64,000 nt of DNA from contig NZ_CP099572.1 of NCBI RefSeq assembly GCF_040409805.1, positions 186,001 through 250,000 on the forward strand. Reading direction: 5' to 3'. Below the pieces are notes generated by a model. That model saw only the letters and a list, made by a program, of their open reading frames with translations, did no database searches and had not been told where the DNA came from. Origin of the DNA: Polynucleobacter sp. MWH-UH23A (GTDB lineage: Bacteria > Pseudomonadota > Gammaproteobacteria > Burkholderiales > Burkholderiaceae). Of this stretch, positions 15,960 to 25,953 are shown in pieces; the stretch's first letter is position 1; each line of letters begins with the position of its first letter. A program made the position numbers and the translations under genes.

Positions 15960-18923
15960 ATGACATACGCAAATCCACAGACGGCAGGCCAACCATCTGG
16001 TACAAATAATCCAGGAATTAACCCTGCAGGGGCAATCAATCAGACCCCTTCTGCCAGCTTTGTAGCCGGCGGAGTTGGTGGTACTCAGGCTACCCAATTG
16101 TCTGACTACAAAATTATTCGCCGCAATGGTTCTGTTGTTGCGTTCGAGCCATCGAAAATTGCAATTGCAGTAACCAAAGCATTTTTGGCGGTTAATGGTG
16201 GTCAAGGTGCCGCATCTGCTCGCGTGCGTGAGCAAGTTGAGCAATTAACCCATTCCGTTGTGCGCGCTTTATTGCGTAGCCGTCCTAACGGCGGCACTTT
16301 CCATATCGAAGATATTCAAGATCAGGTTGAATTGGCTTTGATGCGTAGCGGCGAGCATAACGTTGCTCGTGCTTATGTTCTCTATCGTGAAAAGCGCAAC
16401 CAAGAGCGTGCTGCGCAACAAGAGGTTGCTCAAGAAGCTCAGACCGCAAACCTGGCTGCGGAGTCTGGCATCAAGGTAACTGACAACGGCGTAGAAAAGT
16501 GGCTCGATATGGCTGCATTGCGTACCGTGATTGAAGCTGCTTGTGAGGGTTTGGGCAATCATATTGATGCAAGCCCAATCATCACTGAGACTATCAAGAA
16601 TTTGTACGATGGAGTTCCGATGGCGCAGGTATACGACTCTGCTATTTTGGCTTCACGTACCTTGATTGAGAAAGATCCAGCCTACAGCCAAGTGACAGCG
16701 CGCATCTTGATGCACGTGATTCGTAAAGAGATCTTGGGCAAGGAGGTATTGCAAGGTGATATGCAAGCTGAGTACAGCACTTACTTTGCTAGGTATATCC
16801 ACGAAGGTATCTCTGCTGAATTATTAGACCCACGTATGAATGAGTTTGACTTGCCACGATTGGCTGCTGCCTTGAATGCCAGCCGTGACTTGCAGTTCAA
16901 TTACCTCGGTTTGCAAACTCTGTATGACCGTTATTTCTTGCACATTGAAGATCGCCGTATTGAGATGCCTCAGGCATTTTTCATGCGCGTTGCAATGGGC
17001 TTGGCTTTGAATGAGTTGGATCGCGAGCGTCGTGCGATTGAGTTCTATGAAATCCTATCTACATTTGATTTCATGTCCAGCACACCAACCTTGTTTAATT
17101 CAGCAACAACACGTCCACAGCTTTCAAGTTGCTACTTGACGACTGTTGAAGATGATCTTGATGGCATCTATGAGGCATTGAAAGAGAATGCATTGCTATC
17201 TAAGTTTGCTGGTGGCTTGGGTAACGACTGGACCAATGTTCGTGCATTGGGTAGTCATATCAAAGGTACAAACGGTAAGTCACAAGGTGTTGTGCCATTC
17301 CTCAAGGTAGTGAATGACACAGCAGTTGCTGTAAACCAAGGTGGCAAGCGCAAGGGCGCGGTTTGTGCTTACCTAGAGACATGGCACTTAGATATTGAAG
17401 AGTTCTTGGAATTGCGTAAGAACACAGGCGATGATCGTCGTCGCACGCATGACATGAACACTTCTAACTGGATTCCTGACTTGTTTATGAAGCGTGTAAT
17501 GGAAAACGGTGAATGGACATTGTTCTCTCCATCCAATACTCCTGATTTGCATGACAAGTTTGGTAAGGCATTTGAAGAGGCTTATGTTGCCTATGAGCAA
17601 AAAGCCGATCGTGGTGAGCTCAAGCCATTCCGTAGAATTCCAGCGCAGCAATTGTGGCGCAAGATGCTCGGTATGTTGTTCGAAACTGGTCACCCATGGA
17701 TCACCTTCAAAGATCCTTGCAATATTCGTAGCCCACAGCAGCATATTGGCGTAGTTCACTCTTCTAACCTCTGTACTGAGATCACCCTCAATACAAACGA
17801 GGATGAGATTGCAGTTTGTAACTTGGGCTCTGTGAACTTAACTGCTCACATGACTACCGATGCGAACGGTAAATTGGTTCTCGATCACGAGAAACTCCAA
17901 AAAACCGTACGTACTGCAATGCGTATGCTCGATAACGTGATCGATATCAACTACTACGCAGTAGCTAAAGCACGTAATTCCAATTTGAAGCACCGTCCAG
18001 TTGGTATGGGCATCATGGGCTTCCAAGATTGCTTGCATATGCAGCGCATTCCATACGCCAGTGACGAGGCAGTGAAGTTTGCAGACACCTCCATGGAGGC
18101 AATTTGCTATTACGCATATCAAGCTTCTAGCGAATTGGCTGAAGAGCGTGGGGTGTACAGCACATACAAGGGATCGTTGTGGGATCGTGGCATCCTCCCG
18201 CAAGATACCGTAGCAATGTTGGCCGCGGAGCGTGGTGGCTATGTTGAAGTGGATACCTCTTCAACGATGGATTGGGCTGGTTTACGTGCTCGTATCAAGC
18301 AACACGGTATGCGCAACTCCAATTGCGTGGCAATTGCTCCAACCGCAACAATTTCGAACATTATTGGTGTTTCTGCTTGTATCGAGCCAACATTCCAAAA
18401 CTTGTTTGTGAAATCTAACCTTTCTGGTGAGTTCACAGTAGTAAACGAGTACTTGGTGCGTGATTTGAAAGACCGTGGACTATGGGATGAGGTCATGATT
18501 GCTGACTTGAAGTACTTTGACGGTACTTTGTCTAAGATCGACCGCATTCCTCAAGATCTCCGTGATTTATATGCGACTGCCTTTGAGGTGGAGCCAAGCT
18601 GGTTGGTTGAGGCGGCTTCCCGTCGTCAAAAATGGATTGACCAGGCACAGTCATTGAATATTTACATGGCTGGTGCATCAGGTAAAAAATTGGACGACAC
18701 TTACAAGTTGGCTTGGTTGCGTGGTCTGAAAACGACTTACTACCTCCGCACGATGGCGGCAACCCACGTCGAGAAATCCACTGTGGCTAGCGGTCAATTG
18801 AACTCTGTTTCTAGTGGTGCTGAAGGTGGTGGTGTAGCTGCGGCTCCTGTTGAGGCAGATGGTCCAGTTTGCACAATGCGTCCAGGTGATGCTGGGTTTG
18901 AAGAATGTGAAGCATGCCAATAA
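15960..18923 (+). CDS. nrdA: Ribonucleoside-diphosphate reductase class Ia, alpha subunit
   Basis: Catalytic subunit reducing ribonucleoside diphosphates. At 987 aa it is longer than E. coli NrdA (761). After a low-complexity Asn/Pro/Gly/Ala-rich start (1-50) there is an ATP-cone at about 53-150 (RRNGSVVAFEPSKIAIAV ... NVARAYVLYREKR). A second partly similar N-terminal region follows at about 165-260. The barrel shows STPTLFNSATTRPQLSSCYL, NLCTEITL, and RNSNCVAIAPTATISNIIG, holding the substrate-site and radical cysteines. The tail ends CTMRPGDAGFEECEACQ, with CEAC the redox pair reduced by thioredoxin or glutaredoxin. ATP cones predict dATP inhibition. nrdB follows 44 bases later. Confidence 0.96.
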   Translation: MTYANPQTAGQPSGTNNPGINPAGAINQTPSASFVAGGVGGTQATQLSDYKIIRRNGSVVAFEPSKIAIAVTKAFLAVNGGQGAASARVREQVEQLTHSVVRALLRSRPNGGTFHIEDIQDQVELALMRSGEHNVARAYVLYREKRNQERAAQQEVAQEAQTANLAAESGIKVTDNGVEKWLDMAALRTVIEAACEGLGNHIDASPIITETIKNLYDGVPMAQVYDSAILASRTLIEKDPAYSQVTARILMHVIRKEILGKEVLQGDMQAEYSTYFARYIHEGISAELLDPRMNEFDLPRLAAALNASRDLQFNYLGLQTLYDRYFLHIEDRRIEMPQAFFMRVAMGLALNELDRERRAIEFYEILSTFDFMSSTPTLFNSATTRPQLSSCYLTTVEDDLDGIYEALKENALLSKFAGGLGNDWTNVRALGSHIKGTNGKSQGVVPFLKVVNDTAVAVNQGGKRKGAVCAYLETWHLDIEEFLELRKNTGDDRRRTHDMNTSNWIPDLFMKRVMENGEWTLFSPSNTPDLHDKFGKAFEEAYVAYEQKADRGELKPFRRIPAQQLWRKMLGMLFETGHPWITFKDPCNIRSPQQHIGVVHSSNLCTEITLNTNEDEIAVCNLGSVNLTAHMTTDANGKLVLDHEKLQKTVRTAMRMLDNVIDINYYAVAKARNSNLKHRPVGMGIMGFQDCLHMQRIPYASDEAVKFADTSMEAICYYAYQASSELAEERGVYSTYKGSLWDRGILPQDTVAMLAAERGGYVEVDTSSTMDWAGLRARIKQHGMRNSNCVAIAPTATISNIIGVSACIEPTFQNLFVKSNLSGEFTVVNEYLVRDLKDRGLWDEVMIADLKYFDGTLSKIDRIPQDLRDLYATAFEVEPSWLVEAASRRQKWIDQAQSLNIYMAGASGKKLDDTYKLAWLRGLKTTYYLRTMAATHVEKSTVASGQLNSVSSGAEGGGVAAAPVEADGPVCTMRPGDAGFEECEACQ

Positions 18924-18967
18924 ACATTGTTTTATTGGCCATAAATAAAAGAATTTAGGAGAAAGTT

Positions 18968-20161
18968 ATGTTGAATTGGGAAGAGGAAGTAGCTCCAGCA
19001 CTAGCGAAAGCTGGTCTCGCGCCACAACCGGTTGCGGCTGAACCGCAACGCCCGCAGCCAGACCAAGTGGCGATGGCGGCACCTCAAGCTGCTGCGCCTG
19101 CAGTAGCGCAAACACAAAGTGCGCCAGCGGCTGGCATGGAAACTCGTCGCGTTAATGTGGCTGACAAGCGCGTTATCAATGCGAAAACCGACGTTAATCA
19201 GCTTGTTCCATTTAAATATAAGTGGGCTTGGGAGAAATATTTAGCGGGTTGCGCTAATCACTGGATGCCACAAGAGATCAATATGAACCGCGATATCGCG
19301 CTTTGGAAAGATCCAAACGGCCTTACAGAAGACGAGCGTCGCATTATTAAGCGCAATCTTGGCTTCTTTACCACAGCAGATTCTTTGGCTGCAAACAATA
19401 TTGTTTTGGGCACCTATCGCCAAATTACCGCTCCAGAATGCCGCCAATACTTATTGCGCCAGGCTTTCGAGGAGGCAATTCATACTCACGCTTATCAATA
19501 TATTGTGGAATCTTTGGGTCTAGACCAAGGCGAAATCTTCAACGCATATCATGAAATTGAGTCGATTCGAGCTAAAGATGAGTTCCTGATTCCTTTTATT
19601 GATGTGCTCACCGACCCAACATTTAAGACTGGAACATTAGAAAACGATCAAAAATTACTTCGATCTTTGATTGTTTTTGCCTGCGTAATGGAAGGTTTGT
19701 TCTTTTATGTTGGTTTTACGCAAATACTTGCGATGGGTCGTCAAAACAAAATGACAGGTGCCGCGGAGCAGTATCAATACATCCTTCGTGATGAGTCAAT
19801 GCACTGCAATTTTGGCATCGATTTAATTAACCAAATCAAGCTGGAGAACCCGCAGTTATGGACTTCCGCGTTCAAAGACGAGATTAAATCGATCTTCGAA
19901 AAAGCGGTTGAGTTGGAGTACCGTTATGCCGAAGATACGATGCCTCGAGGAGTACTCGGATTGAACGCTCCGATGTTCAAAGGTTACCTAAGATACATTT
20001 GTAATCGCAGATGTTTGCAAATAGGACTTGACGCGATGTTCCCAAATGAAGAGAATCCATTTCCATGGATGTCAGAAATGATTGATCTTAAGAAAGAAAG
20101 AAACTTTTTTGAGACACGCGTTATTGAGTATCAAACCGGTGGTGCGCTAAGTTGGGAGTAA
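18968..20161 (+). CDS. nrdB: Ribonucleoside-diphosphate reductase class Ia, beta subunit
   Basis: Radical-generating di-iron subunit, 397 aa. Residues 1-57 are an Ala/Pro/Gln-rich tail unlike the E. coli protein. The helical core has [12 protein letters not shown] with ligands E169 and H172 and Tyr at position 176. By alignment to E. coli E115-x-x-H118-xxx-Y122, this Tyr is the radical site. The second ligand set lies in [13 protein letters not shown]. The overall sequence resembles the Chlamydia-type R2, in which Phe replaces this Tyr; here the Tyr is kept, so a tyrosyl radical is expected. Ribosome site AGGAGA lies upstream. Confidence 0.95.
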   Translation: MLNWEEEVAPALAKAGLAPQPVAAEPQRPQPDQVAMAAPQAAAPAVAQTQSAPAAGMETRRVNVADKRVINAKTDVNQLVPFKYKWAWEKYLAGCANHWMPQEINMNRDIALWKDPNGLTEDERRIIKRNLGFFTTADSLAANNIVLGTYRQITAPECRQYLLRQAFEEAIHTHAYQYIVESLGLDQGEIFNAYHEIESIRAKDEFLIPFIDVLTDPTFKTGTLENDQKLLRSLIVFACVMEGLFFYVGFTQILAMGRQNKMTGAAEQYQYILRDESMHCNFGIDLINQIKLENPQLWTSAFKDEIKSIFEKAVELEYRYAEDTMPRGVLGLNAPMFKGYLRYICNRRCLQIGLDAMFPNEENPFPWMSEMIDLKKERNFFETRVIEYQTGGALSWE

Positions 20162-20468
20162 TAAGATAGTTTTAAAGCGCACAACTGGCTAAACAGGAGA
20201 TTAGACGGTTGGTTAGTTTAAGAAGTAAGCAAAAACAGACTCAAATCCGAAAACCCTTGCTCAAGGGTGCTTGGGCTACTCTCCCCGTTTTTTCCAGCAC
20301 ATTTAAGAAGCCGTTGTCCTTCGGGGCCACGGCTTTTTTTCCAGGATTCATTAGCGTGCAGCACTTAGCTTCAAGCCGCGCGCCGATGAATGGCTCGCTC
20401 GTTCATCCTGAATGGTCGGGTCTTCTTAATGTAGTTTGTACTAATCCTCACGTGAAGGAGTAACACAC
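20162..20468. other. 307-base gap between nrdB and the histone-like gene
   Basis: Holds the nrdB terminator (20308-20340), then a GATGAA / TTCATC inverted repeat (20385-20390 and 20402-20407, 11-base loop), and the ribosome site GAAGGAG (20455-20461) of the next gene. An open frame across 20209-20463 has no family resemblance and reads through the terminator hairpin, so I do not call it. No clear promoter is seen, though one for the next gene must lie after the terminator. Confidence 0.6.
20308..20340 (+). terminator. Terminator after nrdB with UUCG tetraloop
   Basis: AAGCCGT / ACGGCTT closes a longer stem capped by C-TTCG-G, a very stable tetraloop, followed by seven T. It sits 147 bases after the nrdB stop, in the gap before the histone-like gene. 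Confidence 0.88.
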
Positions 20469-20759
20469 ATGGCAACAAAGAAAAAACCTGCTGCAAAGAA
20501 ACCAGCTGCTAAGAAAAAAGTAGCTGCTAAAAAGCCAGCTGCTAAAAAAGTAGCTAAGAAGCGCCCAGCTGCTAAAAAAGCTGCTGCTAAAAAGCCAGCT
20601 GCTAAAAAAGTAGCTAAGAAGCGCCCAGCTGCTAAAAAAGCTGCTGCTAAAAAGCCAGCTGCTAAAAAAGCTGCTAAAAAGCGCGTAGCTAAAAAAGCTG
20701 CTGCTAAAAAGCCAGCTGCTAAAAAAGCTGCTAAAAAGCGCGTAGCAAAAAAAAAGTAA
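20469..20759 (+). CDS. Histone H1-like lysine/alanine-rich DNA-binding protein, zero-frame product
   Basis: A 96-aa very basic protein made almost only of Lys, Ala, Pro, Val and Arg in KKPAAKK / KKVAKKRPAAKK repeats, like the histone H1-type (AlgP/Hc2-like) nucleoid proteins of betaproteobacteria. It should be disordered and bind DNA by charge. The DNA has two nearly identical 60-bp units and two 57-bp units. The frame stops right after a run of nine A at 20747-20755. In the -1 frame coding continues in the same style to 20884, so this product is probably a truncated or alternative form. Strong ribosome site GAAGGAG precedes the ATG. Confidence 0.85.
   Translation: MATKKKPAAKKPAAKKKVAAKKPAAKKVAKKRPAAKKAAAKKPAAKKVAKKRPAAKKAAAKKPAAKKAAKKRVAKKAAAKKPAAKKAAKKRVAKKK
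20521..20754 (+). repeat. Tandem coding repeats, 60 and 57 bp units
   Basis: Units 20521-20580 and 20581-20640 differ at only the first two bases. Units 20641-20697 and 20698-20754 are near copies of 57 bp, diverging at the A9 tract. They encode 20- and 19-residue AAKKPAAKK-type blocks and should change number by slippage or recombination. Confidence 0.9.
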
Positions 20760-20884
20760 GTAAGCCTGCTGCGAAGAAAGCGGGCTCTGCTGTAAAAAAG
20801 CCCGCGGCTAAGAAAGCTGCACCAGCGACTAGTGCGTTGAATCCTGCCGCTGCTTGGCCCTTCCCAACTGGCACACGTCCGTAA
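20747..20884 (+). other. -1 frame extension of the histone-like gene after an A9 tract
   Basis: Stepping back one base within the nine A at 20747-20755 reads KKKVSKPAAKKAG, then SAVKKPAAKKAAPATSALNP and ends AAAWPFPTGTRP with a TAA at 20882-20884. The added 40 or so residues continue the Lys/Ala repeat and end in a hydrophobic tail. One extra A (A10) would join the two parts into a 138-aa protein. A terminator follows 28 bases after the new stop, which fits this being the real gene end. Explanations are a homopolymer sequencing error, slippage, or true frameshifting. Confidence 0.75.
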
Positions 20885-20911
20885 GTTTCGACTTTAGACG
20901 GGTGTTATCAG

Positions 20912-20939
20912 AAGGGGTCTCTCACGAGACCCCTTTTTT
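20912..20939 (+). terminator. Rho-independent terminator after the histone-like gene
   Basis: AAGGGGTCTC / GAGACCCCTT is a perfect 10-bp stem with a TCAC loop and a T run to 20939. Confidence 0.92.
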
Positions 20940-20970
20940 ATTGCCAGATATTTTGGTAGTTTTGGCAGTG

Positions 20971-21930
20971 TTAGAAATTAAATCCAAAAGCCAATTCGAA
21001 TTGCTCAGCAATCTGGTCTTTGCTCGGTTGGTGATTTTGTGGCCCTTGATGGGTAATCTTGATTGAGCCCATGAGGCTGGCCAAGCGCCCAGTGGTTTCC
21101 CAATCCATATCATTTTCAAGGCCATGTAGCAGTCCGCCACGAAATGCGTCGCCACATCCAGTGGGGTCAACCACTTTTGCTGCGGGAACAGGCGGAATGG
21201 AAATACATTTGCCTTGCGTATAAATCTCCGCACCTTGAGCACCTTTGGTGACGATCAGTGCTTTTACACGCTCAGCAATTTTTGCTAAATCCAAACCAGT
21301 TTTTTTGGAGAGCATTTCGCCTTCATAGTCGTTTACCGCCAAATAGCTAGCAATCTCAACTAATTCGAGGAGTTCTGGCCCGTCAAACATTGGCAATCCT
21401 TGGCCTGGATCAAAGATGAATGGAATATTGGCATCCGCAAGTTGGTGACAGTGCTCCCACATTCCTTGCCTGCCATCTGGAGCAACAATTCCGAACTTTG
21501 CCGCAGCTTTGGCGTTCTTGCTGCGCTCAGCAACGACAGCTGCAACTTCATTGAGATGCGATTCGCTCATGGCACCGGGGTGAAATGCGGTAATTTGATT
21601 ATTGGTTTGATCGGTCGTGATCAAGGCCTGCGCTGTAAAGGCATTTTCGATTTGGCGAATATGGCTGGCATCGATCTTCAGTTTCTTTAAATGATCCAGG
21701 TAAGGGTTTGCATCGCCGCCAACGGTTGCCATGATGATCGGATCGCCACCCAAAAGATGGAGGTTATAGGCAATATTGCCCGCGCAACCACCGAATTCTC
21801 GGCGCATAGTTGGGACCAAGAAGGCCACATTCAGGATATGAATTTGCTCTGGAAGGATTTGATCGGCAAATTTGCCTTCAAAGTTCATGATGGTGTCGTA
21901 TGCGATAGAACCGCAGATCAGGCTAGACAT
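20971..21930 (-). CDS. PfkB (ribokinase) family carbohydrate or nucleoside kinase
   Basis: A 319-aa sugar/nucleoside kinase. It has the N-terminal GSIAYDTIMNFEGKF, the first signature GGCAGNIAYNLHLLGG (near 46-61), and the second signature DPTGCGDAFRGGLLHGLEND (near 254-273) with the catalytic Asp. The sequence resembles adenosine-kinase-like members found in Burkholderiales next to prmA, but the substrate is not certain. It is the last gene of the aroQ-accB-accC-prmA cluster on this strand, 71 bases after prmA. Confidence 0.85.
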   Translation of the reverse strand: MSSLICGSIAYDTIMNFEGKFADQILPEQIHILNVAFLVPTMRREFGGCAGNIAYNLHLLGGDPIIMATVGGDANPYLDHLKKLKIDASHIRQIENAFTAQALITTDQTNNQITAFHPGAMSESHLNEVAAVVAERSKNAKAAAKFGIVAPDGRQGMWEHCHQLADANIPFIFDPGQGLPMFDGPELLELVEIASYLAVNDYEGEMLSKKTGLDLAKIAERVKALIVTKGAQGAEIYTQGKCISIPPVPAAKVVDPTGCGDAFRGGLLHGLENDMDWETTGRLASLMGSIKITHQGPQNHQPSKDQIAEQFELAFGFNF

Positions 21931-22001
21931 AAATTGCTTTCTGTGTTGATTTTGAGTTTGATTGGGTGGGGAATGAAGTGTAAAAAGTTGCCAGGATAGG
22001 A

Positions 22002-23549
22002 TCAGCGCGGGTATATGACATGCACTCGATAGCCCGCAGCATTCGCAGGTAGCACGATTGGCAACTCACACTGAATTATTTCGCCAGCAGGCGCACCATT
22101 TTTTAAAAAATCAGGGTGAGACTCTTGCCAAGAAAGTGGTAACCATTCTTTTGGAGTCAATTGAATCGATTTGATTTCAGATTCTTCTGCGTCAGTAAGA
22201 GAAATTTCTAAATTTGGGAATAAAACAGGAACTGCAATACGATTTTGTATTTCAACTTGCAAGATCGATTGATTTACAGCGGTTTTAAGGCCATCACGCG
22301 CGTTTTCGAGTGAAAGTGTTGCAGAGGTTATTTTCCATGCCGAAAAATCGCTTACAGGGCGATTAAAGCACCCTAGTGCACTACATAATTTTTGATCAAT
22401 CAACTGCAAAAGCGAAAATGCGCGCACGGCAATGACATTTGATGAGCCATCGATACGCGGCGCCAGTGCTGGAATAAGTGTATTTCTGGAAAGATGCCCT
22501 CCAAAAATTAGCAAGACAAGTAAAAAAAGACTAAGCAGAGTCGGTTTTAGGTATTTCGACAGCTTAATACTTTTTTTTTGAGAAAAATTAGAGTCGCTGT
22601 TTGAAGACTTTGTTTGGCTGCCACCTAAGGTGCCATGTAAACATACCCATCCTTCACTCTCTTGCCATACTGAGAGTTTGAGCCACTGACTATAGGTGGC
22701 AATCACTTCATCGGCTTGTCGAGCTAGAACACCAGACAGCACAATTTGCCCACCCGGACGCATCTTATTAACCAATGCAGGTGCAAGAACCTGCAAAGGG
22801 TTAGCCAAAATATTAGCCATCACAATGTCGTATTTTTTTTCTGCGGCGAGCTCTGGGGCGTCTTCGGTTGGCAATACAAAACGGATCTCAGTCTTATTAA
22901 TCTCCGCATTGCTGCGCGCGGCAACCATTGCTTGGGGGTCAATGTCGGTGCCGACTACAAGATTACAGCCAAGTTTTGCGGCAGCGATTGCCAAAATGCC
23001 TGATCCACAACCGTAATCCAACAAACTTTGGTTTGAGAGATTTTGATGTTCTTCTAGCCAAAGTAGGCATAAATGGGTAGTAGGATGACTGCCAGTACCA
23101 AACGCAAGTCCTGGATCAACTGCTAAGCAAATCGCGTTTGGATCATCGGGTGCATCATGCCAAGAAGGAACCACCCAAATTCGTTTTCCGATCTGAATGG
23201 GCGCAAATTGGCTTTGGGTTAAGCGAACCCAGTCTTGTTCTTCAACCGTTTTTTCTTGAGGTGGCGATAGTTTGAAACCAGCCTCCTTTAGCGAGGCAAG
23301 TAGCTGAGGAATAAATTCTGCGGAACCAGATGCATCGATTTCTGGATTAAAGAGGGCGGTAACGGATGATCTATCCCATGCTTGCACTTCAGGCGATAAG
23401 CCTGGCTCACCATAGAGCGGATTCTCATCGTAGCCACCCGCAGCATCATCCTCAACGGTGACCGATAGTGCACCCAGCTCGAGTAAAGCGTCTCCTAAAG
23501 GCTCAGCGGTTTCCGCCGCTACCGTGAATACCAACTCACGATAAGACAT
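22002..23549 (-). CDS. prmA: Ribosomal protein L11 methyltransferase fused to a DUF3426 domain
   Basis: One 515-aa frame. Residues 1-306 are PrmA, which trimethylates ribosomal protein L11: [18 protein letters not shown] (145-162), SAM motif [19 protein letters not shown] (176-194) and the NILANPL catalytic loop (247-252). A polar linker (307-334) leads to a membrane helix (335-352, [18 protein letters not shown] in part). Then a C-terminal DUF3426-like domain (about 360-515) with [21 protein letters not shown] and [13 protein letters not shown]. In relatives DUF3426 is a separate downstream gene with an N-terminal zinc ribbon; that ribbon is missing here. The C-terminal part would be periplasmic while PrmA stays cytoplasmic. 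Confidence 0.88.
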   Translation of the reverse strand: MSYRELVFTVAAETAEPLGDALLELGALSVTVEDDAAGGYDENPLYGEPGLSPEVQAWDRSSVTALFNPEIDASGSAEFIPQLLASLKEAGFKLSPPQEKTVEEQDWVRLTQSQFAPIQIGKRIWVVPSWHDAPDDPNAICLAVDPGLAFGTGSHPTTHLCLLWLEEHQNLSNQSLLDYGCGSGILAIAAAKLGCNLVVGTDIDPQAMVAARSNAEINKTEIRFVLPTEDAPELAAEKKYDIVMANILANPLQVLAPALVNKMRPGGQIVLSGVLARQADEVIATYSQWLKLSVWQESEGWVCLHGTLGGSQTKSSNSDSNFSQKKSIKLSKYLKPTLLSLFLLVLLIFGGHLSRNTLIPALAPRIDGSSNVIAVRAFSLLQLIDQKLCSALGCFNRPVSDFSAWKITSATLSLENARDGLKTAVNQSILQVEIQNRIAVPVLFPNLEISLTDAEESEIKSIQLTPKEWLPLSWQESHPDFLKNGAPAGEIIQCELPIVLPANAAGYRVHVIYPR

Positions 23550-23584
23550 GTAAGGCTCTTATAACTCGCATGAATTGAGGTGCA

Positions 23585-24949
23585 TTAAGACTTGCCGCGA
23601 CTGGCAGCCTGTTCCTCTAAGCGATGCTCTAGGTAGTGAATGCTGGTGCCACCTTCCATGAAGTTGGGATCGAGCATGAGTTCGCGATGCAGCGGAACAT
23701 TGGTCGTAATGCCATCAATCACCATTTCGGAGAGGGCAATTTGCATACGACGGATCGCCTGCTCGCGAGTATTGCCATAAGAAATGAGTTTGCCAATCAT
23801 CGAATCGTAATTAGATGGGACCATGTAACCGCTATAGGCATGTGAATCTACACGAATACCGGGGCCGCCTGGCATGTGGAACGAACCAATTCGACCAGGG
23901 CTTGGGGTGAACTTGAAAGGATCCTCTGCGTTGAGTCGGCACTCAATGGCATGTCCACGGAACACAATGTCTTTCTGGCGATAGCTTAGCTTTAGGCCGG
24001 CTGCGATACGAATTTGCTCTTGCACGATATCGACGCCGGTAATCATCTCGGTTACTGGGTGCTCAACCTGAACACGGGTATTCATCTCAATGAAGAAGAA
24101 CTCACCGTTTTCGTACAGGAATTCAAAAGTGCCAGCGCCGCGATAGCCAATCTTTCGGCAAGCATCCGCACAGCGCTCACCAATTTTGGCGATTAAGCGA
24201 CGGTCAATGCCTGGTGCAGGCGCCTCTTCAATCACTTTTTGGTGACGACGTTGCATAGAGCAATCACGCTCGCCCAGCCAAATGGCATTTCCATGGGTGT
24301 CAGCTAGAACCTGAATTTCTACATGGCGAGGTTTTTCTAAAAACTTTTCCATATAGACTTCCGGATTACCAAATGCACGACCCGCTTCTTCACGAGTCAT
24401 GTTGACAGCATTAATCAAGTGCGCTTCGGTATGAACCACACGCATTCCACGACCGCCACCACCACCAGCAGCTTTAATGATGACGGGGTAACCTACTTTT
24501 TTCGCAGCGGCGATAATTTCTTTTGGGTTGTCTGGTAATGCCCCTTCAGATCCTGGAACGCAAGGAACGCCAGCTTTAATCATGGCGCGCTTAGCGGAAA
24601 CCTTATCGCCCATTAATCGAATGGAAGCTGCTGTAGGGCCAATAAAAGCAAAGCCAGATTTCTCAACACGTTCAGCAAAGTCTGCATTCTCTGAGAGGAA
24701 GCCGTACCCTGGATGGATTGCTTCAGCATCCGTTACTTCCGCTGCGGAAATAATGGCCGGCATATTGAGATAGCTTTGTGGCGATGGTGCTGGGCCGATA
24801 CAGACGGCTTCATCGGCAAGTTTTACGTATTTCGCTTCTTTATCGGCAGTGGAGTACACCACAACAGTTTTGATTCCCAACTCGCGACATGCGCGTTGGA
24901 TACGAAGAGCGATTTCTCCGCGATTGGCAATCAGAATCTTATCGAACAT
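23585..24949 (-). CDS. accC: Acetyl-CoA carboxylase, biotin carboxylase subunit
   Basis: ATP-dependent carboxylation of biotin on AccB, the first half-reaction of fatty acid synthesis. The 454-aa protein begins [17 protein letters not shown] and has the ATP-grasp glycine loop [12 protein letters not shown], the EAPAPG segment, [27 protein letters not shown] with metal ligands and catalytic Arg, and the C-terminal [12 protein letters not shown]. Complete and standard. Downstream of accB by 50 bases in the same transcript. Confidence 0.97.
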   Translation of the reverse strand: MFDKILIANRGEIALRIQRACRELGIKTVVVYSTADKEAKYVKLADEAVCIGPAPSPQSYLNMPAIISAAEVTDAEAIHPGYGFLSENADFAERVEKSGFAFIGPTAASIRLMGDKVSAKRAMIKAGVPCVPGSEGALPDNPKEIIAAAKKVGYPVIIKAAGGGGGRGMRVVHTEAHLINAVNMTREEAGRAFGNPEVYMEKFLEKPRHVEIQVLADTHGNAIWLGERDCSMQRRHQKVIEEAPAPGIDRRLIAKIGERCADACRKIGYRGAGTFEFLYENGEFFFIEMNTRVQVEHPVTEMITGVDIVQEQIRIAAGLKLSYRQKDIVFRGHAIECRLNAEDPFKFTPSPGRIGSFHMPGGPGIRVDSHAYSGYMVPSNYDSMIGKLISYGNTREQAIRRMQIALSEMVIDGITTNVPLHRELMLDPNFMEGGTSIHYLEHRLEEQAASRGKS

Positions 24950-24999
24950 GTCGGCTCTGAGTTAAGTAAGGGTTTGGAAAAAGTCAGGCGCTCAAATAC

Positions 25000-25467
25000 T
25001 TAAGCGATGACAAATAGGGGTTGATCAAACTCAACACCTTGGCCGTTTTCAACCAGAATTTCTTTGATTACGCCAGCTTTCTCAGATTCAATTTCATTGA
25101 GCAGTTTCATTGCCTCAATGATGCAAAGTGTTTGACCCACTTTGACCGTATCACCTACATTCACAAAGTTTGGCGATTCTGGATTTGGGGCGCGATAGAA
25201 AGTGCCAACCATTGGCGAACGAGCAACAAAGCCCTCTTCAGCGGCGGGTGTCTCTGCAGCAGGCGCTTGGGCTGTAGTAGCTGCCGCAACTGGAGCTGCA
25301 GTAATGGCTTGAACTGGAGCAGGGTTGGCATAGACAACTTGGCCTGTAGTAACTGAAGGGCCAGAATTTACGATGCGAACACGATCTTCACCTTCGTTTA
25401 CTTCTAGTTCAGAAATACCTGATTCAGAAACGAGATCAATCAGGGTTTTGAGTTTTCTAAGATCCAT
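25000..25467 (-). CDS. accB: Acetyl-CoA carboxylase, biotin carboxyl carrier protein
   Basis: Carries the biotin between AccC and the carboxyltransferase. The 155-aa protein has an N-terminal helical segment ([23 protein letters not shown]), an Ala/Pro/Thr-rich flexible linker (about 48-78), and the biotinyl domain with [10 protein letters not shown]121 is the biotinylation site. The thumb loop ([13 protein letters not shown]) typical of AccB is present. Confidence 0.96.
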   Translation of the reverse strand: MDLRKLKTLIDLVSESGISELEVNEGEDRVRIVNSGPSVTTGQVVYANPAPVQAITAAPVAAATTAQAPAAETPAAEEGFVARSPMVGTFYRAPNPESPNFVNVGDTVKVGQTLCIIEAMKLLNEIESEKAGVIKEILVENGQGVEFDQPLFVIA

Positions 25468-25503
25468 GTGAGCTTGTCCTCTCTTGAAATTCTGTAAATA
25501 AGC

Positions 25504-25953
25504 TTATTTTTGTAAACGGGCGATTGCAGCCTGTAATGCAAGTTCATAACCAATAGCGCCAAGTCCACATATCACTCCCGTTGCAATGTCTGATAAATAG
25601 GAATGTTTGCGAAATTCTTCGCGTTGATGAATATTGGATAAATGGACTTCGGTAAATGGAATGGCAACACCCGCCAAAACATCACGCAGAGCTACGCTGG
25701 TATGCGTAAAGGCACCAGGATTAATGATGATGAAATCAACCCCGTCTTGTTTCGCCTTTTGAATACGATCGATGAGTTCGCCTTCGTGATTGCTTTGATA
25801 GGTGCTCAGCTCGACGGATTGAGATTTTGCAAGCTCTCCCAGTCTTTGGTGAATATCTTCCAGGGTAGTTTTGCCGTAAACCTCTGGTTCACGAGTGCCC
25901 AATAGATTGAGATTTGGGCCTTGTATGACGAGAATTGAAGCTTTTTTAGACAT
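25504..25953 (-). CDS. aroQ: 3-dehydroquinate dehydratase, type II
   Basis: Third step of the shikimate pathway. The 149-aa protein has [21 protein letters not shown], with the catalytic Tyr in [17 protein letters not shown] with the catalytic His, and [16 protein letters not shown], all type II hallmarks. In-frame start at 25953. It leads aroQ-accB-accC, a common proteobacterial order. Confidence 0.96.
   Translation of the reverse strand: MSKKASILVIQGPNLNLLGTREPEVYGKTTLEDIHQRLGELAKSQSVELSTYQSNHEGELIDRIQKAKQDGVDFIIINPGAFTHTSVALRDVLAGVAIPFTEVHLSNIHQREEFRKHSYLSDIATGVICGLGAIGYELALQAAIARLQK

Noticed and set aside
18968..20161. NrdB as a Chlamydia-type class Ic Mn/Fe protein
   Set aside because: The overall sequence is similar, but the radical-site position (176, four after H172) is Tyr, not Phe.
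20209..20463. Open frame of 84 codons between nrdB and the histone-like gene
   Set aside because: It reads through a strong terminator hairpin with a UUCG loop, shows no family features, and has no convincing ribosome site.
20521..20754. Tandem repeats as a CRISPR array
   Set aside because: Units are directly adjacent with no spacers and lie in a coding frame rich in AAKK repeats.
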